From positions 1 through 64,000 of the forward strand of contig CAJFQM010000011.1 in the NCBI GenBank assembly GCA_904419075.1: 64,000 bases of DNA. The letters run 5' to 3'. This document shows positions 33,807 to 42,230 of this stretch, in pieces. This DNA comes from an uncultured Clostridia bacterium. Lineage in GTDB: Bacteria > Bacillota > Clostridia > Christensenellales > Borkfalkiaceae. The translations under genes were made by a program, and so were the position numbers. The notes under the pieces were generated by a model. It was given only the letters and a program-made list of their open reading frames with translations, did no database searches and was not told the DNA's origin. The stretch's first letter is position 1. Each line of letters starts with the position of its first letter.

Positions 33807-34682
33807 TCAAACGAATCTGCGGGTCTCTATGTAGTAGCTCCAACGAGTCGCGCTGATGGGCTCGATTCGCGCGTAATCCGTCGCGGTGTGCAGGATGTAG
33901 TTATCTCCGAGATAGATCGCCACATGCCCGATTCGTTCCACTCCCGTATAGTTCTGCCTGACCGCATTGGTGAAATAGATGCTGTCTCCCCGACTGAGTT
34001 CGGAACGGGGCACGTAGGTTCCCTGTACCGATTGAAGTCGGGTAGTGGTCTGCAACACCACCTGCGCGCCTTCGTAAAAGACGTACTGTACCAGAGACGA
34101 ACAGTCGAATTTCGAGGTCGTGAAACCTTTGAGGAAATTCCCGTATCCGTCGTGCAGACGCACGGCGCCGTAGACATAGGGGACGCCCAGAGTCGCATAG
34201 CCTTTTTCGAGAACTTCTTCCACCGCGTCGTTTTCGCTCTTTTCGATCGAGAACACGTCGAAATAAGAAGCATTTATATAGGCGATCTGATTTTTGTAAT
34301 ACGTTTTATACCAATCTCCGACTTTTCCTCTGAGCACATACGTGGTACCCTTTTCCGCCGTTCCGATGACCGAATGTTCCGTCCCCGCGCCCGAGCGGAT
34401 GTTTACGCCGTCCCTCTTGCAGGTTATGTAATATTCATAATTGTCCTCGGGTTCGGGCATCGTCTCCTCTCCGTTACCCGTATTTCCTTCGTTTTCCTCC
34501 CCGTTGTCGCTTCCGCCGTTTCCGGGATTCTGCTCCGTTTCGTTCTCCGAACCGACGGAATCTTCGACCGCCGTTCCGTTGCCGTTCATTTCGTCGGAAG
34601 GGCTTTTCGCGCAAGCGCCGATTGCAAGAAAGGAAAGAGAGAATGCCAATGCCATAGCGATAGTTGTTAAAGATTTTTTCAT
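33807..34682 (-). CDS. NlpC/P60 cell-wall hydrolase lipoprotein with SH3b domain
   Basis: A 291-aa lipoprotein: signal with lipobox LAIGAC (Cys about 24), a ~50-residue Gly/Asn/Glu-rich linker, an SH3b domain (DGVNIRSGAGTEHSVIG, about 88-145), then a C40 peptidase domain. The catalytic Cys is in KFDCSSLVQYV, His in RIGHVAIYLG and a third polar residue in ILHTATDY. It probably cleaves peptide stems of peptidoglycan outside the membrane. TACGGAGGAAAATA precedes the ATG. Own promoter; monocistronic. Confidence 0.93.
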   Translation of the reverse strand: MKKSLTTIAMALAFSLSFLAIGACAKSPSDEMNGNGTAVEDSVGSENETEQNPGNGGSDNGEENEGNTGNGEETMPEPEDNYEYYITCKRDGVNIRSGAGTEHSVIGTAEKGTTYVLRGKVGDWYKTYYKNQIAYINASYFDVFSIEKSENDAVEEVLEKGYATLGVPYVYGAVRLHDGYGNFLKGFTTSKFDCSSLVQYVFYEGAQVVLQTTTRLQSVQGTYVPRSELSRGDSIYFTNAVRQNYTGVERIGHVAIYLGDNYILHTATDYARIEPISATRWSYYIETRRFV

Positions 34683-34713
34683 TATTTTCCTCCGTAAAAT
34701 TGATTGTATATTA

Positions 34714-34742
34714 ATTGTAACGGTTTTTTATGCAAAAATCAA
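34714..34742 (-). promoter_or_regulatory. promoter of NlpC/P60 gene
   Basis: Minus-strand TTGATT (34742-34737), 17-nt spacer, TACAAT (34719-34714). Confidence 0.7.
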
Positions 34743-34896
34743 CTAATAAATTTTGAGAATGGAGGAAGAAACAGGAAAAAAGGGGGATAAAACGGGCTTT
34801 TTTTCATAAAAACGGAAAAACAGGAAAAATTTTTATACATTTTCCCGTAAAAACCGCCGTTTTTCGCCGAAAATCGGGAAAGAATACCTCTGTCGC

Positions 34897-34925
34897 TTGC
34901 CGTTTTTGCGCGCGTATGGTATAAT
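34897..34925 (+). promoter_or_regulatory. promoter abutting the PHP phosphatase start (leaderless)
   Basis: TTGCCG (34897-34902), 17-nt spacer, TATAAT (34920-34925). Only seven nt (ATAGACC) separate the -10 box from ATG 34933, so the predicted transcription start coincides with the start codon. Confidence 0.8.
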
Positions 34926-34932
34926 ATAGACC

Positions 34933-35781
34933 ATGAAAACGATATTGACGGACGTGCACACGCACACGAAATTTTCCCCCGACGGCAGAAGCGACATCGG
35001 GGACATGTTAAAAGCCGCCTTGAAAAAGGGAGCCGCGTATTACGGGATATCCGAACATTTCGACTATGATTACAAGGTGGACAGAATTGCGTTCTACGGC
35101 GGAGCGGAAGCCTCTTATACGGATGCGGAGGCATATTTTTCCCGCGCGCGGGAATGGAAGAGGCGGTACGAAGGAAAAATGGAGGTGCTCGTCGGCGGGG
35201 AATTCGGGTATACGGACAATCCCGCGGCGGCGCCGTTATATAGGGCTTTGATCGAGGTTTACAGTCCCGATTTTATCGTCAACAGCGTCCATACCAACGG
35301 GGTTCTGGATTATTCCGACCCCGAGGTATTTCTGGATAAGAACGGAAAGCTGAAAGACAAACGGGAAATTTATTCGCAGTATCTCGCCCGCGTAAAAAAC
35401 AGCGTCGAAGCGGCCTACGATTACGATATTATCGGACATTTCACGTATTGTATGCGTTGCGCTCCGTATGAGGATAAACGGCTTCGTTACGCGGATTACC
35501 CTACGGAAATCGATGCGATTTTAAAACGCATTATCGAACGGGGAAAAATTCTGGAAGTGAACAGTTCGAGCTACGGCGCGCCCTGCGATTTTCTGCCCGA
35601 CGAGGATATTCTCGGCAGGTATTACGAATTGGGCGGGAGACGGGTCTCTTTCGCCTCGGACGCGCACGACGTGTCGAGAGTTCTGGACAAGAGGGAAAAG
35701 GTCGTGGACGCTTTGAAAAAAATCGGGTTTTCTTGCGTCACGGTTCCCCGTCGCGGCGAATATATTTCCGTAGAGTTATAA
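34933..35781 (+). CDS. PHP-family histidinol-phosphatase-like phosphatase
   Basis: A 282-aa trinuclear-metal phosphoesterase of the HisK/HisJ type. All ligand motifs are present: DVHTHTKFSPDG (8-19), ISEHFDY, GGEFGY, NSVHTNGVLDY, IIGHFTYCMR and FASDAHDVSRV. In other Firmicutes such enzymes make L-histidinol from its phosphate, but no his genes are nearby, so another sugar or amino-alcohol phosphate is possible. There is no Shine-Dalgarno and the promoter leaves no leader, so the mRNA is probably leaderless. Confidence 0.9.
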   Translation: MKTILTDVHTHTKFSPDGRSDIGDMLKAALKKGAAYYGISEHFDYDYKVDRIAFYGGAEASYTDAEAYFSRAREWKRRYEGKMEVLVGGEFGYTDNPAAAPLYRALIEVYSPDFIVNSVHTNGVLDYSDPEVFLDKNGKLKDKREIYSQYLARVKNSVEAAYDYDIIGHFTYCMRCAPYEDKRLRYADYPTEIDAILKRIIERGKILEVNSSSYGAPCDFLPDEDILGRYYELGGRRVSFASDAHDVSRVLDKREKVVDALKKIGFSCVTVPRRGEYISVEL

Positions 35782-35828
35782 GAGGATAAGACCGCGGAAC
35801 GGATATACGAGAGAAAAAAGGTATCGAT

Positions 35829-38276
35829 ATGAACGGATTTTACGAAACACTGCTTGCCTGTAAAACGCGCGAGGAAGTCCGCGCGGCATTTTTTGCGGCC
35901 GAAGGGCTCGTTTTTCCCGCGAAACAGAAATTCGACTGTACCGAACGCACCCTGTATGTATTCCGCAGGGAAAAGAAATTTTCCGGCCCGAAGGGGGCGG
36001 ACGGCATAGCCGCTTCTCTGGCGCAGGCACTGTACTTCCTTCGGGAACTCAAATACGGCGAGTCCGCCTGTCCGATCCCGCCCTATGTCTGCGCGGTGTG
36101 CCGCGGCGAAGGATTCGTCGCGGAAGTAAAGTCCTTCGCGCGCTTTTACGAGCGGCGTTCGGGCGCGGAGTACGATTGGGATCGCACGCCGCTTGCGCCG
36201 TCGCCCGAACTCGTTTCCGACCTCGCGGCCAGTCCCGCGATCTCGCGCATAAAGGTGTTTTCCCTTTCGGAGCCCGCGGGCGCGGAGGCCTTTCGGGCCG
36301 TCCTTTCGAGGATCAACGCGGTGCAGCTCTCCATGTTCGAGCGGGAAAAGAAAACCATCGACGAAAACAATTTCCTGAAAGTATACGAATATTGGGCGTC
36401 GCTGTTTGCGGAATCGTTCGTCGAAAGCGGGGAGACGAGAAAGCTGGCGGAATATTTCCTCTCGGACATCGAGCGGGGAAAGTCCATGAACAAAGGGGGC
36501 AAGGTAGAGTTCACTTTCGGAGGCGAGAAAGTAAAAAAGAGCCTGCCCGCATACGAATACAATTATTTTTGGAGCGTATACGAGCGGGTGACGGACGAGC
36601 GGACGATTTTTGCGATACGGAGGAAAATCGACCGTCTGAGCGAAGATTTCGCGCGGCGGTTCGAGGGGGAGTTTTATACGCCCATACCGTTTGCGGCGAA
36701 GGCGTACGAATATATTCGCAAGGCGATAGGGCGGGACAAGCTGGAAAGCGGGCGCTATCGGATCTGGGACATGGCGGCGGGGAGCGGAAATCTCGAATTT
36801 ACGCTCCCGTCGGCGGCGCTGCCGTATACGTACATATCGACGCTTTCGGAGGACGACGCGAATTATTGCCGCAGGATTTTCCCGTCGGCGGAGGTGTTTC
36901 AGTACGATTATCTCAACGACGACATAGACGCGCTGTTCGGGGAGGAAGCGGACGGCGTCGTTCCCTTGAAGATGCCCGAAAAATTGCGGCGGGATTTGAA
37001 AAATCCCCGCCTGAAATGGCTGATTTTCATCAATCCGCCCTTTGCGACGAGCAATCGTTCCGCCTTTTCGGCGGGAAAGAGTTCCAAGACGGGCGTTTCG
37101 GATACGAAGGTCGGAAAAGTCATGCGCATGAGCGGATTCGGCGAGACGGGGCGGGAGCTGTTTTCCCAATTTCTTTTCCGCATTTCGCGGGAATTTGAAG
37201 GCAAGCGCGCGAGGCTGGGATTGTTTTCGACGCTGAAATACCTCAACGCGCCCAACGACAGGAAGCTGAGGGAAAAATTTTTCCGTTATACGGCGGAGCG
37301 AGGATTTCTCTTTTCCTCGGAGAATTTCGAGGGCAGCAAGGGGCGTTTCCCCGTGGCGTTTGCCGTGTGGAACATGGAAAAGCCTGCGTCCGTGGAGAGC
37401 CAGGAACTCGTGTTTGACGTATTCGACCGCGAAGCGCGCAAGGTGGGCGTGAAGCGGGTATATACGGGCGACAGGGGAAAGCTGTTGAGCGCCTGGGTGC
37501 GGCGTCCCCCGACGACAAAAATTTTTCCGCCGTTCACGGGCGCGACGCATGTTTCCGAGCGGAATATAGACGTTCGGGACCGCGTGGCGGACGGATTTCT
37601 CTGCTCTTTGATGTGCTGCGGAAACGACTTCCAGCACCAGAACCAGACGGCTCTGTTTTCGGGGCCGCAGGCCAGCGCGGGGTCGTATTCCGTGACGGAG
37701 GAAAACTTCGGGAAATCCATGGTCGTACACGCGGTGCGGCGATTGCCGAAAGCGGTATGGTCGAACAATCGGGATCAGTTTTATTCCCCCGAAAGGGAGC
37801 CGAGCGAGGAATTTGTTTCCGACTGCGCGGTGTGGAGCGCTTTCGCCGATTCCAATAATACCTGTTCCTTGAAAGAGGTCGTCTACAAGGGAAACGTCTA
37901 TCGGGTAAAGAATCAGCTTTTTCCCTTTTCTCTCAAAGAATCGGAAGAGTGGAGCGGGGGGAGGTTAAAAGCCTCGGGCGAAAAGGAGCCGTTTTTGTTC
38001 TCGTGGCTAAACGGGCGGAAGTTATCCGAAAAATCGTCGGCGGTCATGCGCGCGGCGCGGGAATTTTACGCATACTGTTTTCGGACGGGCAAGGCGGAAA
38101 TTTCCGACGCGGGATATGCCCAGCTCAAAACGGCGGTGCAGAACGACGAGGAGGGGAAATTGTTCCTTTCGGCGTTGAAGGAGGCGCACCGCGCGCTGGG
38201 CGACAAGCTCCTGCCGCAGGCGTATTATTACGGATTCATTCCGCGGGACGTGGAATATTTTGAAGAAGAGGTGTGA
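35829..38276 (+). CDS. large orphan N6-adenine DNA methyltransferase-like protein
   Basis: An 815-aa protein with gamma-class amino-methyltransferase motifs: motif X GEFYTPIPFAAKAY (about 279-292), motif I WDMAAGSGNLE (about 313-323) for S-adenosylmethionine, and catalytic motif IV INPPF (about 401-405), typical of N6-adenine methylation. About 275 residues precede and 400 follow the core; the C-terminal part may hold target recognition, and I cannot assign the N-terminal part. No PD-(D/E)XK or HNH nuclease is convincing and no restriction gene is adjacent. AAAAAAGG precedes the start. A 69-aa gene follows after six nt. Type IIG-like, regulatory or defence methylase are all possible. Confidence 0.85.
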   Translation: MNGFYETLLACKTREEVRAAFFAAEGLVFPAKQKFDCTERTLYVFRREKKFSGPKGADGIAASLAQALYFLRELKYGESACPIPPYVCAVCRGEGFVAEVKSFARFYERRSGAEYDWDRTPLAPSPELVSDLAASPAISRIKVFSLSEPAGAEAFRAVLSRINAVQLSMFEREKKTIDENNFLKVYEYWASLFAESFVESGETRKLAEYFLSDIERGKSMNKGGKVEFTFGGEKVKKSLPAYEYNYFWSVYERVTDERTIFAIRRKIDRLSEDFARRFEGEFYTPIPFAAKAYEYIRKAIGRDKLESGRYRIWDMAAGSGNLEFTLPSAALPYTYISTLSEDDANYCRRIFPSAEVFQYDYLNDDIDALFGEEADGVVPLKMPEKLRRDLKNPRLKWLIFINPPFATSNRSAFSAGKSSKTGVSDTKVGKVMRMSGFGETGRELFSQFLFRISREFEGKRARLGLFSTLKYLNAPNDRKLREKFFRYTAERGFLFSSENFEGSKGRFPVAFAVWNMEKPASVESQELVFDVFDREARKVGVKRVYTGDRGKLLSAWVRRPPTTKIFPPFTGATHVSERNIDVRDRVADGFLCSLMCCGNDFQHQNQTALFSGPQASAGSYSVTEENFGKSMVVHAVRRLPKAVWSNNRDQFYSPEREPSEEFVSDCAVWSAFADSNNTCSLKEVVYKGNVYRVKNQLFPFSLKESEEWSGGRLKASGEKEPFLFSWLNGRKLSEKSSAVMRAAREFYAYCFRTGKAEISDAGYAQLKTAVQNDEEGKLFLSALKEAHRALGDKLLPQAYYYGFIPRDVEYFEEEV

Positions 38277-38282
38277 CGGGAT

Positions 38283-38492
38283 ATGTCGAAACTCGATTTG
38301 CTGAAATTTCTGGAAAGCTACGAAGGCGAAACGGAAATCGCGGATTTTACGCCCGACGAGCTCTCGGAACTGATCGAACGCATGCAGCGGGAGGGACGGG
38401 ACGCTCCGCTCACGAAAGAGGAGTTCAAAAAGAAATATTTTGAATATTATGATGATGTGAAGGATAAATCTTTGAAGCGGCAGGATTGGTGA
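38283..38492 (+). CDS. 69-aa acidic partner of the methyltransferase
   Basis: A small, charged, helical protein (MSKLDLLKFLESYEGETE ... ELSELIERMQREG ... FEYYDDVKDK). It begins six nt after the methyltransferase stop, with GAGGTG overlapping the end of that gene, so the two are almost certainly co-translated. No family recognised. It may be a stability or specificity partner, or a DNA-mimic type inhibitor; its acidic character allows this but does not show it. Confidence 0.75.
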   Translation: MSKLDLLKFLESYEGETEIADFTPDELSELIERMQREGRDAPLTKEEFKKKYFEYYDDVKDKSLKRQDW

Positions 38493-38533
38493 GCCCGTGA
38501 CGTCAGTCTGCCGCGCGAAAAAAGGAGGGAGAC

Positions 38534-39262
38534 ATGAAAAAGTATAAGTATCTCATATTCGACGCCGATCATACGCTCATCGATTTTGCGGCGGACGAGC
38601 GGGAGGCGTTCAAGCGCATTTTCGCGGAATGCGGCATGGCGACGAGCGGGGAAATGCTCGACCGCTGCCGCGCGCTTTCGGAGAAAACATGGGACGACGC
38701 GGGGCTTTCGGACGTAGACGACGAGCGCATTCAAAGGACGTATCACGATTTATACCGCAGTCATCTGGATTTGCTCTTTACGCGCATTTATCGGGAATTT
38801 CCGCCCGTTCGCCCGATTTCGCCGCGCGAAGCGGGGGAAAAGTTTCTCCGCTATCTCGAAGACGGCGGCGCGCAGGTGAAGGATGCGGAAAAAGTTCTGT
38901 CCGCTTTGGCCGAGCCGTCCGGCGGGCAGTATCGGATCTGCGTGGCTACCAACGGTCTGCACAGTATCCAGACGGGTCGGCTCCGCGCTTTGGAAAAGTA
39001 TATCTATAAACTGTATATATCCGAGGACGTCGGCGTCATCAAACCCTTATCTACTTTTTTCTTCCGCGTACTTTCGGATCTGAACGCCGAAAAGAGCGAG
39101 TGTCTCATGATCGGCGATTCCCTGCAATCGGACATCGCGGGCGCGGAGGGCGCGGGGATAGACAGCTGCTGGCTGAATGCCGAACGGAAGGAAAACCGCT
39201 CCGACGTCAAACCCGATTACGAAATTTTTTCCCTGAAAGAGCTTTTGGATATTCTTTGCTGA
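38534..39262 (+). CDS. HAD phosphatase, YjjG-type nucleotidase-like
   Basis: A 242-aa haloacid-dehalogenase hydrolase. Motif I FDADHTLIDF (Asp10 nucleophile, Asp12), motif II in VATNGLHSIQ, motif III Lys in GVIKPLSTFF, motif IV GDSLQSDI. The order and the DADHTL variant resemble YjjG, which dephosphorylates non-canonical pyrimidine nucleotides; the substrate here is inferred. AAAGGAGGG precedes the ATG. It ends at a strong hairpin. Confidence 0.9.
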   Translation: MKKYKYLIFDADHTLIDFAADEREAFKRIFAECGMATSGEMLDRCRALSEKTWDDAGLSDVDDERIQRTYHDLYRSHLDLLFTRIYREFPPVRPISPREAGEKFLRYLEDGGAQVKDAEKVLSALAEPSGGQYRICVATNGLHSIQTGRLRALEKYIYKLYISEDVGVIKPLSTFFFRVLSDLNAEKSECLMIGDSLQSDIAGAEGAGIDSCWLNAERKENRSDVKPDYEIFSLKELLDILC

Positions 39263-39286
39263 AAGGCCCGACCCTTAAAGCGATAT

Positions 39287-39325
39287 GCGCCCCCGCCCGA
39301 AATCGGGCGGGGGCGCACTGCTTTT
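39287..39325. terminator. GC-rich bidirectional terminator
   Basis: GCGCCCCCGCCCGA (39287-39300)/TCGGGCGGGGGCGC (39303-39316), then CTGCTTTTT; lies between convergent genes. Confidence 0.88.
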
Positions 39326-39601
39326 TCAGATTGCTTTTCGGCCGCGGAGATAAGAGGCTATAATGCCGATGTCCCGCGGACTGTCGGGGTCGAGAACGCG
39401 GAAATCGTGCAGTCCGAGCGCCGTTTCGAGGTGCTTTTTCCCCTTGCGGAAATCCCCGTAGAGCGGCTTGTCGTGTCCCGTATACGAATCGATGAGCGTC
39501 CCCACGCTCCCTTTCGGAAGTCCCTGCTTTTCGTGCGTGTCCGTCGTGAGGACGATGAGATCCATTTCTTCGGCGAGCTTGTTGTCTATGTATTTGTCCA
39601 T
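39326..39601 (-). CDS. DUF4926-like small protein
   Basis: A 91-aa protein whose centre, DLIVLTTDTHEKQGLPKGSVGTLIDSY, resembles the DUF4926 pattern (a short SH3-like beta barrel seen in small bacterial proteins, some of them immunity or antitoxin-like). The rest is charged. The start at 39601 follows AAGGGGGAAAG; an upstream Met at 39646 has no such signal. The function is unknown. Confidence 0.65.
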   Translation of the reverse strand: MDKYIDNKLAEEMDLIVLTTDTHEKQGLPKGSVGTLIDSYTGHDKPLYGDFRKGKKHLETALGLHDFRVLDPDSPRDIGIIASYLRGRKAI

Positions 39602-39804
39602 TTTTTCTTTCCCCCTTAAATATTCTTTTCGCAAATAGTTTACCACGCTTTTGAAAAATTACAAGTGCATACTGCCGCCTTTTTTCCGTTTTTTTCCAAA
39701 ATTTTTTTGAATGCGCTCCTGCCCCGTCCGTTTTTAGGAATAATAAGGAAAAGTTGTGAAAATCCGGCGATAAATCTTTTTACAAAAATTTTATCCCAAA
39801 ACGG

Positions 39805-39833
39805 TTTACAATCGGGGAGTTTTGTGGTATACT
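39805..39833 (+). promoter_or_regulatory. promoter of pckA
   Basis: TTTACA (39805-39810), 17-nt spacer, TATACT (39828-39833). The 39647-39804 stretch is A/T-rich and shows no gene. Confidence 0.8.
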
Positions 39834-39839
39834 TATAAT

Positions 39840-40028
39840 CGGTAGAAAAAGGGCTTTTATATAAAGCCTCGGCCCGAAAGAAGTCGGAAGATGCGGAGGG
39901 CGGACGGAAAAGTTCCTTCCTTTTACGGTCTCGGCGGCGGTCAGTCGTCGGACGTTTCCGTGCGGTGCGGGCGTTCTAGGAACAAGCCTAATTAAGTTAA
40001 GAAAAAATGTTCAAAGGAGATAACCGAT
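39840..40028 (+). promoter_or_regulatory. long 5' leader of pckA
   Basis: About 190 nt between the predicted transcript start and ATG 40029. It begins with the hairpin GGCTTT-TATAT-AAAGCC (about 39853-39869) and contains several smaller inverted repeats (GGAA/TTCC). No T-box or riboswitch consensus is recognised and there is no terminator hairpin. A regulated leader is possible for a gluconeogenic gene. Confidence 0.4.
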
Positions 40029-41819
40029 ATGACTAAGAACAAGAAAGTGCTTAAATTCGTCGAAGACAGCGCGGCGCTCGCTCAGCCGGACAAAATCGTC
40101 TGGATCGACGGCAGCGAAGCGCAGAGGGACGCTCTCCGTGCGGAAGCGGTCGCTTCCGGCGAGCTCATCAAACTCAACGAAAAGTTGCTTCCCGACTGCT
40201 ATCTGCACAGAACGGCCGAAAACGACGTCGCTCGCGTCGAGGACAGAACGTTCATTTGCAGCAGAAAGGAAGAGGACGCCATGCCTCATTCCATCGTAAA
40301 ATGGATGGCGCCCGATAAGGCCTACAAAATGGTGGAGGAGATCGCCCGCGGCAAAATGAAGGGCAGAACCATGTACGTCATTCCTTATTCCATGGGCGTG
40401 GTCGGATCCCCCTTCTCCAAAATCGGCATCGAGGTCACCGACTCCATTTACGTCGTTCTCAACATGGAAATCATGACCAGAGTCGGCACGATGTGCCTCG
40501 ACGAGCTGGGCGAAGACGGCGATTTCGTCAAGGGCTTCCACTGCAAGTGCGACGTCGATCCCGAAAAGAGATATATCATGCACTTCCCCGAAGATAATAC
40601 CATTATCTCCGTCAACTCCGCTTACGGCGGAAACGTGCTTCTCGGCAAGAAATGCTTCGCGCTGCGTATCGCGACCTACCTCGGCAAAAACGAGGGCTGG
40701 ATGGCCGAGCACATGCTCATCCTCGGCTGCAAGCGCCCTCAGGACAAGGAAATGAAATATATCGCGGCGGCATTCCCTTCCGCCTGCGGAAAGACCAACC
40801 TCGCAATGCTCATCCCTCCCAAACAGTATCTGGATGCGGGCTATGAAATTCAGACGGTCGGCGACGACATCGCATGGATCCGCGTGGGCGAGGACGGCAG
40901 ACTTTGGGCCGCGAACCCCGAAAACGGTTTCTTCGGCGTCGCTCCCGGCACCAACGATCATTCCAACCCCAACGCGCTCGCGGCGACCAAGAAGGGAACG
41001 ATTTTCACCAACGTCGCTTACAATCCCGAGGACAATACCGTTTGGTGGGAGAAACTGACGAAAGAAGCTCCCGCGCACCTCATCGACTGGAAGGGCAACG
41101 AATGGACGCCCGAAACTAATGCGGACGGCAAGCATCCCGCCGCGCATCCCAATTCCCGTTTCACGGCTCCCGCGACGAACTGCCCTTGCATTTCGCCTGA
41201 ATTCAACTCCAAGAAGGGCGTTCCTCTGTCCGCGATCATCTTCGGCGGCAGAAGAGCGACGACCACTCCGCTCGTTTACCAGTCGAGAGATTGGAACCAC
41301 GGTACCTTCGTCGGAACGATCATGTCCTCCGAAACGACCGCCGCGGCGACCGGCGCAGTCGGCGTGCTCCGTCACGATCCCATGGCCATGAAACCCTTCA
41401 TGGGCTATTCCGTCGATCAGTACTTCCAGCACTGGATTGACATGGGCAAAAAAGTCCCTGTGGACAAACAGCCCAAGATCTTCAACGTCAACTGGTTCCG
41501 TCAGGACGAAAACGGCGACTTCATGTGGCCCGGCTTCGGCGACAACATGAGAGTCCTCGACTGGATTCTCGACCGTTGCGAAGGCAAAGTGGACGCTCAG
41601 GAAACGGCGATCGGTTATGTTCCTTATGCAAAGGACATCAACATCGAAAATACCGACGTCACCCCCGAAACCCTCGACAAACTGCTGTATGTCGATAAGG
41701 CTCGCTGGGCGGCGGAAGCGGACGAAATCGAGAAGTATTACGACGATAACTTCGGCGACAAACTTCCCAAGGAAATCCGCGAGAATCTCGCTACTTTGAA
41801 AGCAAACTGCGCGAAATAA
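40029..41819 (+). CDS. pckA: phosphoenolpyruvate carboxykinase (GTP)
   Basis: A 596-aa GTP-dependent PEPCK interconverting oxaloacetate + GTP and PEP + CO2 + GDP. GTP-type signatures: the P-loop AFPSACGKTNLAM (about 249-261) with the reactive hyperactive Cys, QTVGDDIAWI (kinase-2, metal binding), FFGVAPGTN, the R-loop region near YSMGVVGSPFSKIG, and GFGDNMRVLDWI. The GTP form differs from the ATP form found in many Firmicutes. AAAGGAG precedes the ATG. Monocistronic. In fermentative Clostridia it may run toward oxaloacetate formation; direction is inferred. Confidence 0.97.
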   Translation: MTKNKKVLKFVEDSAALAQPDKIVWIDGSEAQRDALRAEAVASGELIKLNEKLLPDCYLHRTAENDVARVEDRTFICSRKEEDAMPHSIVKWMAPDKAYKMVEEIARGKMKGRTMYVIPYSMGVVGSPFSKIGIEVTDSIYVVLNMEIMTRVGTMCLDELGEDGDFVKGFHCKCDVDPEKRYIMHFPEDNTIISVNSAYGGNVLLGKKCFALRIATYLGKNEGWMAEHMLILGCKRPQDKEMKYIAAAFPSACGKTNLAMLIPPKQYLDAGYEIQTVGDDIAWIRVGEDGRLWAANPENGFFGVAPGTNDHSNPNALAATKKGTIFTNVAYNPEDNTVWWEKLTKEAPAHLIDWKGNEWTPETNADGKHPAAHPNSRFTAPATNCPCISPEFNSKKGVPLSAIIFGGRRATTTPLVYQSRDWNHGTFVGTIMSSETTAAATGAVGVLRHDPMAMKPFMGYSVDQYFQHWIDMGKKVPVDKQPKIFNVNWFRQDENGDFMWPGFGDNMRVLDWILDRCEGKVDAQETAIGYVPYAKDINIENTDVTPETLDKLLYVDKARWAAEADEIEKYYDDNFGDKLPKEIRENLATLKANCAK

Positions 41820-41836
41820 TTTCTTCGGAAAATAAA

Positions 41837-41873
41837 AAAGCGGCTTTTCCCGAAAAACGGGAAAAGCCGCTTT
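41837..41873 (+). terminator. terminator of pckA
   Basis: AAAGCGGCTTTTCCCG and CGGGAAAAGCCGCTTT around an AAAAA loop (41837-41873). Confidence 0.92.
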
Positions 41874-41904
41874 GCCGTTTTCGGCGGTATTCTCCGCCGC
41901 AAAA

Positions 41905-42022
41905 AACCGATAAAACGATAATCCCCCCGGAACCTTGCGGTTCCGAGGGAACTACCTATATGATAAGGGGGAAAATGATGAGCTGTTTTGAGTAAATCTC
42001 TCGGAAGGAGTACCTTCATTTG
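41905..42022 (-). ncRNA. candidate structured RNA between pckA and spmB
   Basis: Read on the minus strand, the segment holds GAAGG-TACT-CCTTC (about 42015-42002) nested in AAATC/GATTT, then CCCCC ... GGAACC-GCAA-GGTTCC-GGGGG (about 41974-41922). The GCAA loop is a GNRA tetraloop only on this strand, which argues for minus-strand function. TTTTTT follows (complement 41901-41906). A possible weak promoter lies upstream (TATACT near 42035). I cannot match it to a known RNA; no convincing protein is encoded. Confidence 0.4.
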
Positions 42023-42158
42023 ATTTACAAGTATATTCTACTATATTCCGACAAAAAAGTAAATTGTTTTTCGGAAATTTTTTGAATTTTTTTGAAACGA
42101 TTAAAAAATATCATAAAATGAAAATAATTAACATTTTCACATTTTTTTCACAATTAAA

Positions 42159-42230
42159 AAAGGATAAATGTAAAATCTTTGTAAATCAGTTACATTATTC
42201 CCGAGATTTAACAATTTACATGATTTTACA
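42159..42230 (-). terminator. A/T-rich terminator overlapping the end of spmB
   Basis: The arms around 42230-42214 and 42186-42169 are nearly perfect inverted repeats (GATTTTACA at 42222-42230 with TGTAAAATC at 42169-42177, plus ATTTAC/GTAAAT), then a minus-strand TTTTTT. The upstream arm includes the last codons and stop of spmB. Confidence 0.6.

Noticed and set aside
33795-34670. 291-codon plus-strand frame opposite the NlpC/P60 gene
   Set aside because: Same length as the real gene on the other strand but no signal peptide, motif or ribosome-binding site.
35622-37730. 702-codon open frame on the minus strand
   Set aside because: It is antisense to the methyltransferase gene, has no ribosome-binding site or family similarity, and arises from the high-GC codon pattern.
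39840-40028. T-box or riboswitch in the pckA leader
   Set aside because: No TGGN-type T-box core or ligand-riboswitch consensus found; only simple hairpins.
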